Assembly (NCBI RefSeq): GCF_013391765.2
Contig: NZ_JACBGI020000005.1
Location: 50,605 to 114,604, forward strand
Reading direction: 5' to 3'
DNA: 64,000 nucleotides
Source of the DNA: Thiomicrorhabdus heinhorstiae
GTDB lineage: Bacteria > Pseudomonadota > Gammaproteobacteria > Thiomicrospirales > Thiomicrospiraceae
Part shown: piece after piece, positions 44,992 through 54,125 of the stretch
Numbering within the stretch: the first letter of the stretch is position 1
How the letters are laid out: the number at the start of each line of letters is the position of its first letter
Program-made: the position numbers and the translations under genes
The notes under the pieces: model-generated
What the model saw: only the letters and a program-made list of their open reading frames with translations
Databases searched by the model: none
Told to the model about the DNA's origin: nothing

Positions 44992-45068
44992 GCGCCCGTA
45001 GCTCAGCTGGATAGAGCGTCCCCCTCCGGAGGGGAAGGCCGGGAGTTCAAATCTTCTCGGGCGCGCCA
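44992..45068 (+). tRNA. tRNA-Arg (anticodon CCG)
   Basis: 77 bases forming a complete cloverleaf: acceptor GCGCCCG / CGGGCGC, D stem GCTC / GAGC, anticodon stem TCCCC / GGGGA with loop CTCCGGA (anticodon CCG), T stem GGGAG / CTTCT (two G-U pairs) and an encoded CCA end. It reads CGG codons. Confidence 0.97.
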
Positions 45069-45247
45069 TCTGCTTTTTGCGCCTAGCCCTCAGTCTTAAT
45101 TATTTACCCTGGTGACAGTCTTGCGTCAATTTGGTGACATAAAAATCAAAAAAGAGACTGTATCTTTTTTGTTATTACAAATCTTAATTTCTCTTTATTT
45201 TCGATATTGCTAGTAATGGAATAATGTGGAGTAACGGCATGTACGGG

Positions 45248-46135
45248 TTATATTTTGACGCTTAAAAACGAGTCTACAAAAGTCTGTTGGTAGGGGGCAA
45301 GAATCCTTTTTTTTAGGTAAGCGCAATAGGTTGTTGAATGGCCAAGTTCTTCCGTTAGGTGGTGTGATTTTAAGTATGGTTTGTCGCTTTCCTCCAAAGC
45401 CATCTGAGCAATAATTCCTATTCCAAAGCCTTGGCGGACATAGGTTTTTATAACATCGGCATCAGAGGCAACGATTTCGAACTCAAATTCAGGGTCAATT
45501 TGTTTTAATGCATGTGAGACTTTGTCACTATGACTAAAGCCTTTCCTGTATGAAAGTATGGGAAAGTCTAGAAGGCTTTTTAAGCTAAGGTCAGTGTTCC
45601 AGACGGGATGGGTGGGGGGAGCTACCAGCAGGTGAGACCATTGATAACCGCTAATGGCTTCGAGTTCTTCTTTACTGGCTAGGACTTCGGAGCAGATTGC
45701 GATGTCAATAATATCTTTTCGGAGCATGGTGAACAGGTTTTCTGGGAAGCTCTCCTCAATATGGAATTTCGTTTTCGGGTGATTGCGCTTAAAGATCGAC
45801 AATACATGTGGCAGGATATAGCGCGCTTGAGTATGGGTAGTGCCAAGTCGAATACAGCCTTTATCCGGTTCTTTAATGGCATCGCTGATGGTTCGGATGT
45901 TTTTCTGGGCCAGGCAGATGACTTTAGCCTGTTCTAGCACTTGTTCTCCTGCTAGTGTAAAAGAAATCAGTTTTTTGGAGTGACGCACGAACAGCGGAAA
46001 ACCCAGTTCATCTTCCAATAGTTTTAACTGTCGGCTACCAGCTGATTGGACGATATGGAGGTTTTGCGAGGCTAGCGACAGATTCAAATTAGTTTTATTT
46101 AATTCAATTAACAGTTTTATTTGTGTAAGATTCAT
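45248..46135 (-). CDS. CysB-like LysR-type transcriptional regulator
   Basis: 295 residues. The N-terminal winged helix (about 1-60) has LHIVQSAGSRQLKLLEDELG as its recognition part. The effector domain contains LGTTHTQARYILPHVL, which matches the sulfate/O-acetylserine-binding CysB signature (TTHTQARY). It is divergent from the YeeE/YedE transporter gene at 46235, 99 bases away, so control of that transporter by sulfur status is likely. It lies on the tRNA side of the hydrogenase locus. Confidence 0.85.
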   Translation of the reverse strand: MNLTQIKLLIELNKTNLNLSLASQNLHIVQSAGSRQLKLLEDELGFPLFVRHSKKLISFTLAGEQVLEQAKVICLAQKNIRTISDAIKEPDKGCIRLGTTHTQARYILPHVLSIFKRNHPKTKFHIEESFPENLFTMLRKDIIDIAICSEVLASKEELEAISGYQWSHLLVAPPTHPVWNTDLSLKSLLDFPILSYRKGFSHSDKVSHALKQIDPEFEFEIVASDADVIKTYVRQGFGIGIIAQMALEESDKPYLKSHHLTEELGHSTTYCAYLKKRILAPYQQTFVDSFLSVKI

Positions 46136-46234
46136 TTTTACATATCTCTAAATCAGATGTTTTGTTCTATTAATATCATTTAATTAAATATATTGCAATC
46201 GATAAAATGGCCTTCATAATCATTGGAGGTTTGT

Positions 46235-47446
46235 ATGTTTTTTACCATTTATCACAGTGGAGTTCGAAGCCGTAGGGGCAAAGAATTTGTTGCGGCTTTG
46301 TTTGTTTTGTTCGGCTTGATTTGGTTGGCAAAATCGGTTGGAAATATAGGCTTGTTGATCTTGGGTATCGCACTTGGTGTCGTGTTTCACTATTTTAGTT
46401 TTGGTTTTGCCGGTTTTTGGCGGCAGGCTATTCTGGAAAGAAAAACGATAGGAATGCGTTCGCATCTGCTCTTGCTCGCGATAGGTGCTGTTCTATTTTT
46501 TCCTTCTCTGGCTCTTTTGCCAAATTTGGGATTCGAGGTGTCGGGAGCGATCCGGCCTTTAGGGCTGAATGTCTTAATTGGAGCTTTTGTTTTCGGCGTA
46601 GGAATGACATTAGTCGGTAGTTGTTCTTCTGGAACATTACGGCAGATGGGGGCGTTGAACTGGCGATTTTATTATGTCTTTTTGTGGATGATTATCGGAG
46701 GAACTGTAGCCGCTGCACAGATGGATTTCTGGCTTGAACTTCCGACTCTAGGGACTTTTTCAGCAGCGATCGATATTCCTTGGTATTTTGGGTTGCTTAT
46801 GCATTTAGCGGTTATTCTGGGATTGTATTATCTATTGTTACAATGGGAGCGGTCTGAATTCGATTCGGTTGAGCCTTTGTGTAATAAAGAAAACCGCTTA
46901 TTTTTGTCTCCTTTAGTGCTGGCGGCGCTTCTTCTGGCAATTTTGAATTACCTTATTCTACTAGTCAGTCAATACCCTTGGGCAATCAGCTGGATTTTTC
47001 CCAAGCTGGGTATTCTGGGAATTCAGGCGTTATCTCTGCCGATTGATTGGGAGTTCTGGGAGTTTGTAGGGCAAAATGAAGTTGCTCTATCTAAGGGTGT
47101 TTTGGATGATTCGATTATGTTGACCAGTTTAGGAATGGTTATTGGTGTTTCTCTTGCATTTTGGGGGCAGGTTTTTCTATATGGAAAAGAGAAGTCAGAA
47201 ATTAGTGAGTCAAAATCATTTTGCGGTGGTTGTGAGCAAATTAAGTCATTGGCGTTAACGGCTATTACTGGTGCTTTAATGGGCTATGGTGCTGTCATTG
47301 CATTTGGTTGTAATGTCGGTGGTTTTTTCAGTGGGATTATTTCCGGTAGTCTTCATGGCTGGTTGTGGATGTTTTCGGCCTTGTTGGGAATGACTCTTAC
47401 ACTGTTTGTGGGGCGACAATTTCGAAGTACCAAAGCACCAGCATAG
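46235..47446 (+). CDS. YeeE/YedE (DUF395) sulfur-compound transporter, second copy
   Basis: 403 residues from the ATG at 46235, which has GGAGG 5 bases upstream; a TTG at 46223 overlaps that ribosome site. About ten membrane helices, with half-motifs VGSCSSGTLRQMG (near 130) and IAFGCNVGGFFSGI (near 365). It is longer than the copy at 32690-33733, with an extra N-terminal segment. It ends at a strong terminator and is probably controlled by the divergent CysB-like regulator. Confidence 0.82.
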   Translation: MFFTIYHSGVRSRRGKEFVAALFVLFGLIWLAKSVGNIGLLILGIALGVVFHYFSFGFAGFWRQAILERKTIGMRSHLLLLAIGAVLFFPSLALLPNLGFEVSGAIRPLGLNVLIGAFVFGVGMTLVGSCSSGTLRQMGALNWRFYYVFLWMIIGGTVAAAQMDFWLELPTLGTFSAAIDIPWYFGLLMHLAVILGLYYLLLQWERSEFDSVEPLCNKENRLFLSPLVLAALLLAILNYLILLVSQYPWAISWIFPKLGILGIQALSLPIDWEFWEFVGQNEVALSKGVLDDSIMLTSLGMVIGVSLAFWGQVFLYGKEKSEISESKSFCGGCEQIKSLALTAITGALMGYGAVIAFGCNVGGFFSGIISGSLHGWLWMFSALLGMTLTLFVGRQFRSTKAPA

Positions 47447-47480
47447 TAAGATTAAATTTTAGTTTAAAGTATTTGCTTAT

Positions 47481-47516
47481 CGGCTGAAGAAGTTTGCTTC
47501 TTCAGCCGATTTTTTA
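47481..47516 (+). terminator. Strong Rho-independent terminator
   Basis: A perfect 12-bp stem CGGCTGAAGAAG / CTTCTTCAGCCG (47481-47492 and 47497-47508), loop TTTG, followed by ATTTTTTATT. It is 34 bases past the YeeE/YedE stop. Confidence 0.95.
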
Positions 47517-47733
47517 TTGGGTGATTGGGTGAAATTTTAATTATTTTAAAAGACTGCCCCCAGCGTTTTGGGAAAAAAGGCCCGTGTGAAATGAAGAGCA
47601 CTCAAAGGGAGAGTCGGGCCGAAAGGGAAATACGATTGCAAATCGCAACCGACAGGAGAGGGCTCCAGGTTTTGAATGCCAAATGCTCAAGCTTTTCGAA
47701 CATTTTGTTCAGAGTCTAGACGGAGTTTCTCGT

Positions 47734-48498
47734 TCAGTTTTCGTCGTACCATGTGTTCTGGACAGCTGACTTTTTCTTCATCGGATAAATCCACATTTGG
47801 TACAAAGAAGTAAATAGCATGACTGAGGACGCAACGCTGTAACCAAATCCGCCGATGATTACAAACCAGGCGAAGTTAGGGTTGATTTTGGTCAGCCACC
47901 ATGCGCTGATGTCCATAATCAGAAATAAGAATGGGAAGATAATTAGTCCAGCCTTGAGCCATTTATTAAATCCGACCGCTAAGGAAAATATAAAGCCGAC
48001 AAAAAAGAAAATGAATGAAATCCCGAAAAGATGTATGTGAGAGACTCGGGTAAGGTTTTCTACTGAAGCACCTTTGTCAGCTTGCGCCAGTTCGGAAATG
48101 GTTTCAAATTGGCTTATATTGGGTAGGGTCGGCATATGGGCGTGGCACATGGCACAGCGTTTTTCGACAATAGGTTTTACATTGGCTTGCCATTCGGTTT
48201 TATTTGCGCCTTCACGTGCCCATTTAATGATGACAAGTCGTTCTTCCGGTGGAGCTTTGTCTTTCATTGAACCGTTTAATTTGCTTTCAATTTTTGAGCC
48301 GTTCGGGTTGCCGTAATAGCTATAGACGATATCGTCCACCGAGATGCCCCATTTTCCATCGGCCATGCCGTGGGTGAGCATGATTTGCAGCCCTGCCATG
48401 AGGAGTCCAAGCCCGACAACCAAAATATAGCCGGTGAACAGCGCCTTAACGGGAATGGATAGGCTGGGAAGATTGAACCAGGAAAGTTCTTTTTTCAT
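47734..48498 (-). CDS. Membrane-bound monohaem c-type cytochrome of the hydrogenase locus
   Basis: 254 residues. One N-terminal helix (about 18-42) is followed by a periplasmic part with a haem c motif CAMCH (115-119), then four hydrophobic helices (about 148-240) in which VSHIHLFGISF and further residues could ligate haem. A stretch near the CAMCH motif resembles urate oxidase-type or cytochrome oxidase-linked c domains only weakly. It lies 170 bases downstream of hupC behind a long hairpin. It may carry electrons from the hydrogenase, but this is inference. Confidence 0.65.
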   Translation of the reverse strand: MKKELSWFNLPSLSIPVKALFTGYILVVGLGLLMAGLQIMLTHGMADGKWGISVDDIVYSYYGNPNGSKIESKLNGSMKDKAPPEERLVIIKWAREGANKTEWQANVKPIVEKRCAMCHAHMPTLPNISQFETISELAQADKGASVENLTRVSHIHLFGISFIFFFVGFIFSLAVGFNKWLKAGLIIFPFLFLIMDISAWWLTKINPNFAWFVIIGGFGYSVASSVMLFTSLYQMWIYPMKKKSAVQNTWYDEN

Positions 48499-48537
48499 TT
48501 GAGTTGGAGTTCCTTTGTCTCTTTTCTGAACGTTTTA

Positions 48538-48590
48538 CATAAAAAAGAACATCCAAAGCTTAATCGGGTGGTTAAGCTATGAATGTTCAA
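48538..48590 (-). terminator. Long hairpin terminator between hupC and the cytochrome gene
   Basis: Two 17-base arms (48547-48563 and 48572-48588) pair at 15 positions around an 8-base loop. On the minus strand a TTTTTT run (complement of 48541-48546) follows. It would stop or reduce reading from hupSLC into the cytochrome gene. Confidence 0.8.
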
Positions 48591-48668
48591 GGGGTCGCCG
48601 AGGAGGTAGACCAGATAAAACGAGGAAGTTGTTTTTGAGATGCTTATTTGCTTATGATGGAAGCGCTT

Positions 48669-49355
48669 TTATCTTTTGTCTTTAAAATAGCGCCAACCAC
48701 TGATCATTGTGCTCACCATCGACTGGCGGGACATGATGTCTTCGCGGATTGCGACATAGACATGCGCAATAACAAAGACGGTAATGATCCATAGTCCGAG
48801 CCTGTGCCATGAATGTACATCCTGGCTTTGTCCAAAGACTGGGATGACCCATCCAAACAGGCTGTTTGCCCAACTCCCTGGTCCTGTGCCTTCACCGTAA
48901 AGTGCGAAACCGGTAAAGATCATCAGGATCGAGCCGAGGACGAACATAAAGAACATCGCAAGCTGTGCCATTGGGTTATGACCTTCATGTTTTGCTGGTT
49001 CGCTTTTCAGGAACAGATACCATTTCAGTTCATCAATAAAGCCTTGCCACCATGAAGCTCGCCAAATGGGAACATAAAACAATTCACGCGCGTGATGGTT
49101 TCCGAAAAATGCCCAATAGATGCGTCCGGCAAAGCCGATCGCAAAAATGTAGGCAGCGCTGAAGTGCAAAAAGCGAATGGTTCCCATTAGGTAGTGATCG
49201 GAAGCTTCTCCGCTCATCGTAGGCAAAGGATTGCCAATGAAATAGCCGGTTACGCCTAGTACAATAATGGCCAGCATATTGATCCAATGCCATAGTCGTA
49301 CTGGAGCTTCGTACACATAAACTTTTTCTACACCTGTTAAGTTTGTGTCACTCAT
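48669..49355 (-). CDS. hupC: Hydrogenase b-type cytochrome subunit HupC
   Basis: 228 residues with four membrane helices and the start VYVYEAPVRLWHWINMLAI, which marks HupC/HyaC. His residues in these helices ligate two haems b, and the protein passes electrons from HupSL to the quinone pool. It lies 69 bases after hupL and is part of hupSLC. A hairpin sits in that 69-base gap. Confidence 0.92.
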   Translation of the reverse strand: MSDTNLTGVEKVYVYEAPVRLWHWINMLAIIVLGVTGYFIGNPLPTMSGEASDHYLMGTIRFLHFSAAYIFAIGFAGRIYWAFFGNHHARELFYVPIWRASWWQGFIDELKWYLFLKSEPAKHEGHNPMAQLAMFFMFVLGSILMIFTGFALYGEGTGPGSWANSLFGWVIPVFGQSQDVHSWHRLGLWIITVFVIAHVYVAIREDIMSRQSMVSTMISGWRYFKDKR

Positions 49356-49378
49356 TAGAGTTCTCCTGTTTCGTTAGT

Positions 49379-49413
49379 CACATGCATCCAGCGTTAACTT
49401 CCGGATGCATGCT
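49379..49413 (-). other. Hairpin between hupL and hupC
   Basis: A 9-bp perfect stem CATGCATCC / GGATGCATG (49381-49389 and 49403-49411) with a 13-base loop, no T-run after it. It may stabilise or process the hupSL mRNA so that more of the catalytic subunits are made than HupC. Confidence 0.55.
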
Positions 49414-49424
49414 TTGTGATGTCG

Positions 49425-51260
49425 TTAGCGAACTTTGACCACTGCCATTTCTTCGCCTTCCTCACTCATGACGTGTGTTGAACAAGCCAAGCATGGGTCA
49501 AAGCTATGAAGCGTTCGAAGTACTTCGACAGGTTCATCCGGACGTTCCATAGGGGTTCCCATAAGAGACGCTTCAAAAGCTCCAATATTGCCTTTGACAT
49601 CACGAGGGGAACCGTTCCAGGTTGTCGGTACGATACACTGGTAGTTTTTAATTTTGCCTTTCTCTATAACAATCCAGTGTGCTAGGGCGCCACGAGGTGC
49701 TGCCACAGTTCCGACACCTTTAGCATGATCAGGCCAGCTGGAAGGTTCCCATTTTTCGGTATTGGCTGTGCTGGTGTCGCCATTTTTAATGTTGCTGATC
49801 AATTGATTGAAGTCATCCAGCATCATGTCACCACAATATTCGGATTCCAGAGCACGGGCTAGTGTTCGGCCTATGGTTGATCCTAGGAAAGCTTTCAGGT
49901 CTGTAATGTCCTGATGTCCAGGATCAAGTAGGCGGCAAACGGCGTTAAATCGTGCCAAGCTGGTGTCGACCTGATTTTGAACGTACTTCACTCCGTGAAC
50001 ATAAGCCAGGATGTAACGTGCAAGAGGTCCAACTTCAACCGCGTGACCTCTCCAGCGAGGAGATTTAATCCACGAGTACTTCGCTGATTCATCGATTTCG
50101 ACAATGTTGGTTCTTGTTCCTTTGGTTTTTGAACCTAGTTCATAGTTTGGTTCGGTAATCCCGTCCCAAGGGTGAAGTCCTTTGGTTTCATCAGGGTATG
50201 TGTACCAAGAGTGAGTAACAAACTCCTGAACTTGATCTGGATCTCTCGGGTCAACTGCGTGAATCTTTGACCAGTCACCGTTGATAATTGCGCCACCAGG
50301 AAGTTGATCAGTCGATTTATCGTAAGGAACTTTCGGATAGGCGCCATAATCCATTACGTCGGTTGCTGACAAGCCTCCTCCGAATAGCCAATTACGGTAG
50401 AAGGCTGCGATGGCAATAACGTCAGGAACATAAACATTCGTGTTAAAAGTTCGGGCTTCTTCAATGCGAGCTTTTACAAAATTCAAGCGCTCCATGTTGA
50501 TCGGAGCGCCGGCTGACATATCACCATCCATATTGATTGCACAAGGAACTCCGCCGACCATGTAGTTTGGATGAGGGTTTTTACCACCGAAAATGGTATG
50601 GATTTTGACGACTTCTTTCTGGAAATCCAGTGCTTCCAGATAGTGGGTAACTGCCATAAGATCTGCTTCAGGAGAGAGTTTGTAAGCAGGGTTATCCCAG
50701 TAACCATTTTTAAAGATTCCAAGTTGGCCCGAGTCGACGAATTTCTGAACTCTTGTTTGAATGTCTTTAAAATAGCCCGGACTTGACAGAGGGTGGTGAG
50801 GTGATACTAGCTTCTGTAGCTCAGAAGTTGCCTTCGGGTCTGCTTTCAGAGCATTGACCGGATTGACCCAGTCCAAAGCATGTAGGTGATAGAAGTGTAC
50901 AACGTGGTCATGAACCTGAAGTGTTTTGGCCATGATCTCGCGAATCAGAGAGGCGTTGTGCGGGATTTTGATGTCCAGAGCATCTTCAACCGCACGTACC
51001 GATGCCAAAGCGTGACAACCGGTGCAGACCCCGCAGATACGCTCTACAAAGGCCCATGCATCTCGAGGGTCTCGTCCTCGTAAAATTACTTCCAGACCAC
51101 GCCACATAGTTCCTGTTGAAACGGCGTTTTGGATGACGTTATTTTCGTCGACGTTGATTTCACAACGCATGTGGCCTTCGATACGCGTAACAGGATCAAT
51201 GACCACGCGTCGCCCGGAGTTATCCATCTTGTAGTTGTTTGGTGTATTTAATACGCTCAT
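49425..51260 (-). CDS. hupL: Uptake [NiFe]-hydrogenase large subunit
   Basis: 611 residues. The Ni-Fe site ligands are in [10 protein letters not shown] (Cys76, Cys79) and DPCLACSTH (Cys590, Cys593). The enzyme oxidises H2 in the periplasm as a group 1 hydrogenase. A 15-residue extension after His596 must be cut off by HupD after nickel insertion. [10 protein letters not shown] marks the N-terminus. It starts 2 bases after hupS and is exported with the small subunit through the Tat system. The subgroup (1d or 1e) is not decided from sequence alone. Confidence 0.96.
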   Translation of the reverse strand: MSVLNTPNNYKMDNSGRRVVIDPVTRIEGHMRCEINVDENNVIQNAVSTGTMWRGLEVILRGRDPRDAWAFVERICGVCTGCHALASVRAVEDALDIKIPHNASLIREIMAKTLQVHDHVVHFYHLHALDWVNPVNALKADPKATSELQKLVSPHHPLSSPGYFKDIQTRVQKFVDSGQLGIFKNGYWDNPAYKLSPEADLMAVTHYLEALDFQKEVVKIHTIFGGKNPHPNYMVGGVPCAINMDGDMSAGAPINMERLNFVKARIEEARTFNTNVYVPDVIAIAAFYRNWLFGGGLSATDVMDYGAYPKVPYDKSTDQLPGGAIINGDWSKIHAVDPRDPDQVQEFVTHSWYTYPDETKGLHPWDGITEPNYELGSKTKGTRTNIVEIDESAKYSWIKSPRWRGHAVEVGPLARYILAYVHGVKYVQNQVDTSLARFNAVCRLLDPGHQDITDLKAFLGSTIGRTLARALESEYCGDMMLDDFNQLISNIKNGDTSTANTEKWEPSSWPDHAKGVGTVAAPRGALAHWIVIEKGKIKNYQCIVPTTWNGSPRDVKGNIGAFEASLMGTPMERPDEPVEVLRTLHSFDPCLACSTHVMSEEGEEMAVVKVR

Positions 51261-51262
51261 TG

Positions 51263-52348
51263 TTATTTATCTCCTTTCTTTTGAGCGGCTTTTACGGCGC
51301 TCATTGCTGCATGGGCGACAGCGGCTGCACCGACAATGCCGACGGCGGTTTTACCAATATCATCTGCGGTCGCTTCGATACCAAACGCATTCATATCCGT
51401 ATCACGTGAATAGAAAGATCCTTTGTCCCAGAAGCCGTCTTCTGAGCAACCAATACAGCCGTGACCAGCTTGAATAGGGAAGGAGGTTCCTTCATTCCAG
51501 CGGACTGTTGAACAGGCGTTATAGGTTGTTGGTCCTTTACAGCCGACTTTGTATAGGCAGTAACCTTTGCGGGCGCCTTCGTCGTCCCACTCTTCTACGA
51601 ATTGGCCAGCATCGAAGTGTGGGCGGCGATAGCATTTGTCGTGAATACGCTGTGAGTAGAACATTTTCGGACGGCCCTGACGATCCAATTCTGGAATTCG
51701 GTCGAATGTTAGCATGTAGGTAATAACACCGGTCATGACCTCGGCAATTGGAGGGCATCCAGGTACTTTGATAATTGGCTTGTCGTAACCGCCGCCAAGG
51801 AATTTGTGTACTGGAGTGGCTTGCGTCGGGTTCGGCTTTGCGGCCTGTACGCATCCCCAGGATGCGCAGGATCCCCAAGAGATAATTGCTTTAGCGTCTT
51901 CCGCCATCCATTTCAATTGTTCAGAGAAAGGGCGTCCACCGATAATGCAGGACATACCATCTTGATTCAGAGGAGGGTTTCCTTCAACTGCAAGAATGTA
52001 GTTCCCTTTGTACTTTTCTTTGATCTCTTCGAGGATAGCCTCTGCTTGATGACCTGCGGAGGCCATGATTGTGTCGTCATAATCCAGAGAGATCATTGAT
52101 AACACAACGTCTTTTGCCAATGGATGTGCAGAGCGGATAAATGATTCCGAGCAGCAGGTACATTCCAAACCGTGCAACCAGATAACCGGTGTACGTGGTT
52201 TGGTTTCCATCGCATGAGCGATTTTGTTTGCGTAGGCAGGCCCAAATCCCAGTGCTGCAGCCGTGAGGCTGCAGTATTTCAGAAAGCTGCGGCGCGTAAT
52301 TCCCTGGCGTCGCATGACTTCGTAGAATGTTTCAACTTGTGATGACAT
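51263..52348 (-). CDS. hupS: Uptake [NiFe]-hydrogenase small subunit
   Basis: 361 residues. A twin-arginine signal [10 protein letters not shown] (17-26) directs the folded HupSL pair through the Tat pore. Cys63, Cys65 and Cys66 (LECTCCSES) start the proximal Fe-S cluster site, and later Cys in CPPIAEV-like regions, CYRRPHF and [12 protein letters not shown] complete the three clusters. A C-terminal hydrophobic helix (about 325-350) anchors it to the periplasmic face. First gene of the leftward operon. Confidence 0.96.
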   Translation of the reverse strand: MSSQVETFYEVMRRQGITRRSFLKYCSLTAAALGFGPAYANKIAHAMETKPRTPVIWLHGLECTCCSESFIRSAHPLAKDVVLSMISLDYDDTIMASAGHQAEAILEEIKEKYKGNYILAVEGNPPLNQDGMSCIIGGRPFSEQLKWMAEDAKAIISWGSCASWGCVQAAKPNPTQATPVHKFLGGGYDKPIIKVPGCPPIAEVMTGVITYMLTFDRIPELDRQGRPKMFYSQRIHDKCYRRPHFDAGQFVEEWDDEGARKGYCLYKVGCKGPTTYNACSTVRWNEGTSFPIQAGHGCIGCSEDGFWDKGSFYSRDTDMNAFGIEATADDIGKTAVGIVGAAAVAHAAMSAVKAAQKKGDK

Positions 52349-52708
52349 TAGAGATCCTCATTATTTTTTACATTGAAATTGATTAGATCTAGCGGACATA
52401 AGCCAGAAACAAATGTTTTCTGTACATATGTTGGTTGTTCGAAGATAGCTGTGCTGATGCCAGTTTATGAAAATCGTATATATTTCAATGACTAACTTGT
52501 ATTTTGCTTAGGATTTAAAGAAGTTTTTCTGGAAGCTTTGATTCCGAATTATGATTTTTTTGAAAATAAAGTTATCAATTTTGGAGAGTTAATTGTTTTC
52601 TTCTATAAGAGGTAATAAAGAAAGCATAAGTTTTTTTGATTTTTAGTTTGGATGAAAAAAGCTATGATTTTAAAAAAGTGAAAATTAAATTACCGATTTG
52701 GAAAGTAA
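52349..52708. other. Divergent AT-rich control region between hupSLC and hupD
   Basis: 360 bases without a gene, very AT-rich in its right half. A sigma-54-like promoter for hupSLC is at 52447-52462. An imperfect HupR-type half-site pair TTG-N5-GAA lies at 52538-52548. No clear promoter for hupD was found. Confidence 0.6.
52447..52462 (-). promoter_or_regulatory. Candidate sigma-54 promoter of hupSLC
   Basis: Read on the minus strand it is TGGCATCAGCACAGCT, giving the required GG-N10-GC spacing and TGGCA at the -24 box; the -12 box (CAGCT) matches only partly. The transcript would start near 52436, about 88 bases before the hupS ATG. A sigma-54 activator, HupR, is encoded in the same locus. 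Confidence 0.45.
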
Positions 52709-53401
52709 ATGAAAACTTTAATTTTAGGAATAGGCAATTTGCTTTGGGCAGATGAAGGCTTTGGTATTCGTTGCGTTGAGCATATGGATGCAATCTATGC
52801 TTTTGATGGTTCTGTCGAACTTATGGATGGTGGGACTCAGGGGATCTATCTGGTTCATCATGTCCAAGAGGCCGATAACCTGATTATTTTTGATGCAGTC
52901 GATTATGGGATGTATCCGGGAGAAATTCGTGTCGTTGTGAATGATGCGGTTCCGAACTTCATGGGATGCAAAAAAATGAGTTTGCATCAGACTGGTTTTC
53001 AGGAGGTTTTATCTACTGCGAAGTTGATGGGGGGTTATCCAAAGAAACTTGCCTTGATTGGTGTGCAGCCTAAACTGCTGGAAGATTTTGGTGGGTCGCT
53101 GACTTCTGAGGTTAATGAGCAGATTGGTCCTTGTGTTGAGATCGCTATGCGCTTTCTTGAGAAATGGGGGGTGGAGTACATGCGCAAAGAGAGTTTAGAA
53201 ACAGATTTGGTAACCAAAGAATTGAATAAAACCAAGTATGAATCCGAGCGGCCCCCCGAATGGATGGCAAGCCGAATCGGTGATGAGAGAGTTCTGGTGA
53301 GCGAAAATTATCGATTGAGAGAAATGCCTCTTTATGAAGGGATTAGCAATGTGAAACCTATCCCCGTTGATGGAAGAAAGCTATTTGAAGGATCGGAGTG
53401 A
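52709..53401 (+). CDS. hupD: Hydrogenase maturation endopeptidase HupD
   Basis: 230 residues. After nickel is inserted it removes the HupL C-terminal tail. The three nickel-sensing ligands of this family are present: Glu16 in ADEGFG, Asp62 in FDAVDYG and His93 in LHQTGF. The C-terminal part (about 155-230) is longer than in most HupD/HyaD proteins and rich in charged residues. It opens the rightward operon and its stop overlaps the hupF start (TGATG). Confidence 0.93.
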   Translation: MKTLILGIGNLLWADEGFGIRCVEHMDAIYAFDGSVELMDGGTQGIYLVHHVQEADNLIIFDAVDYGMYPGEIRVVVNDAVPNFMGCKKMSLHQTGFQEVLSTAKLMGGYPKKLALIGVQPKLLEDFGGSLTSEVNEQIGPCVEIAMRFLEKWGVEYMRKESLETDLVTKELNKTKYESERPPEWMASRIGDERVLVSENYRLREMPLYEGISNVKPIPVDGRKLFEGSE

Positions 53402-53733
53402 TGTGTATTGGTGTTCCGATGGAAATTTTATCTTGCGAAGGTCTTGTCGCGCATTGCTGTAATGAGGAGGAAAGACGTGAGCAGGAAGTGGATATGTCAT
53501 TGCTTGGAGAGCAACCGGCCGGTACGTGGGTGTTGGTATTTTTGGGGGTTGCTAGAGAGGTGATAGAAATGGATGTTTTGGATCAGGTTTTGAGCGCGAG
53601 AAAAGCAATGGCAGTTGCTCTGGAGGGCGGGGATGTAGATGCCTTTTTTGCCGACTTGATTGATAGAGAGCCCGAATTACCAAACTTTCTAAAAGAAGAG
53701 AAGAGAGAGAACAGTGCCAAGAAGCTTAATTAA
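53401..53733 (+). CDS. hupF: HupF, HypC-like chaperone dedicated to HupL
   Basis: 110 residues from the ATG at 53401, giving the MCIGVPM start in which Cys2 is essential; the GTG one codon earlier would add an extra Met in front of Cys2. It is a HypC paralogue that shields the HupL precursor, especially when oxygen is present. A second, longer homologue (HypC) is at 59745. It overlaps the next gene by 20 bases. Confidence 0.9.
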   Translation: MCIGVPMEILSCEGLVAHCCNEEERREQEVDMSLLGEQPAGTWVLVFLGVAREVIEMDVLDQVLSARKAMAVALEGGDVDAFFADLIDREPELPNFLKEEKRENSAKKLN

Positions 53734-54124
53734 TAAAATTATTGAAGATCAGGCTTTGACACGCTTGACTGAAGAAATTTATCAGGATTTTGTCGACTCC
53801 AAGCCGGTCAGTATGATTGTTTTTATTGGTGATCCAAAGCGTTACCAGGAAGCAAATGACTTGATTGTCGTTGTGCCAGAGTTGATCAAGGCTTTTCCTG
53901 GAGTATTTTCTGTTGGGGTCGTTGACGAAGAAAGCGAACGTACTCTGGCGCAAAAGTATGGAATTACTATGTGGCCGGCATTGGTTTTTCTGAAAAACGG
54001 AAGGTATGTTGACATGATTGCTCGAATTCAGGATTGGTCTGAATATATGAATGAAATCCCAAAAATTTTAGATAAGGTGCCGACTTTTGCACCTTCCATC
54101 GGTATCGGCATAGAGGTGAAATGA
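53714..54124 (+). CDS. hupG: HupG/HyaE thioredoxin-like hydrogenase chaperone
   Basis: 136 residues, thioredoxin fold without the CxxC active site (IFIGDPKRYQEAND in its place, then YGITMWPALVFLKNG). HupG/HyaE proteins bind the small-subunit precursor before Tat export. Its start overlaps the end of hupF. Confidence 0.85.
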   Translation: MPRSLINKIIEDQALTRLTEEIYQDFVDSKPVSMIVFIGDPKRYQEANDLIVVVPELIKAFPGVFSVGVVDEESERTLAQKYGITMWPALVFLKNGRYVDMIARIQDWSEYMNEIPKILDKVPTFAPSIGIGIEVK

Positions 54125-54125
54125 G

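Noticed and set aside
47525..47719. Rightward 64-codon frame after the terminator at 47481
   Set aside because: No ribosome site, no similarity, and composition looks non-coding; most likely chance.
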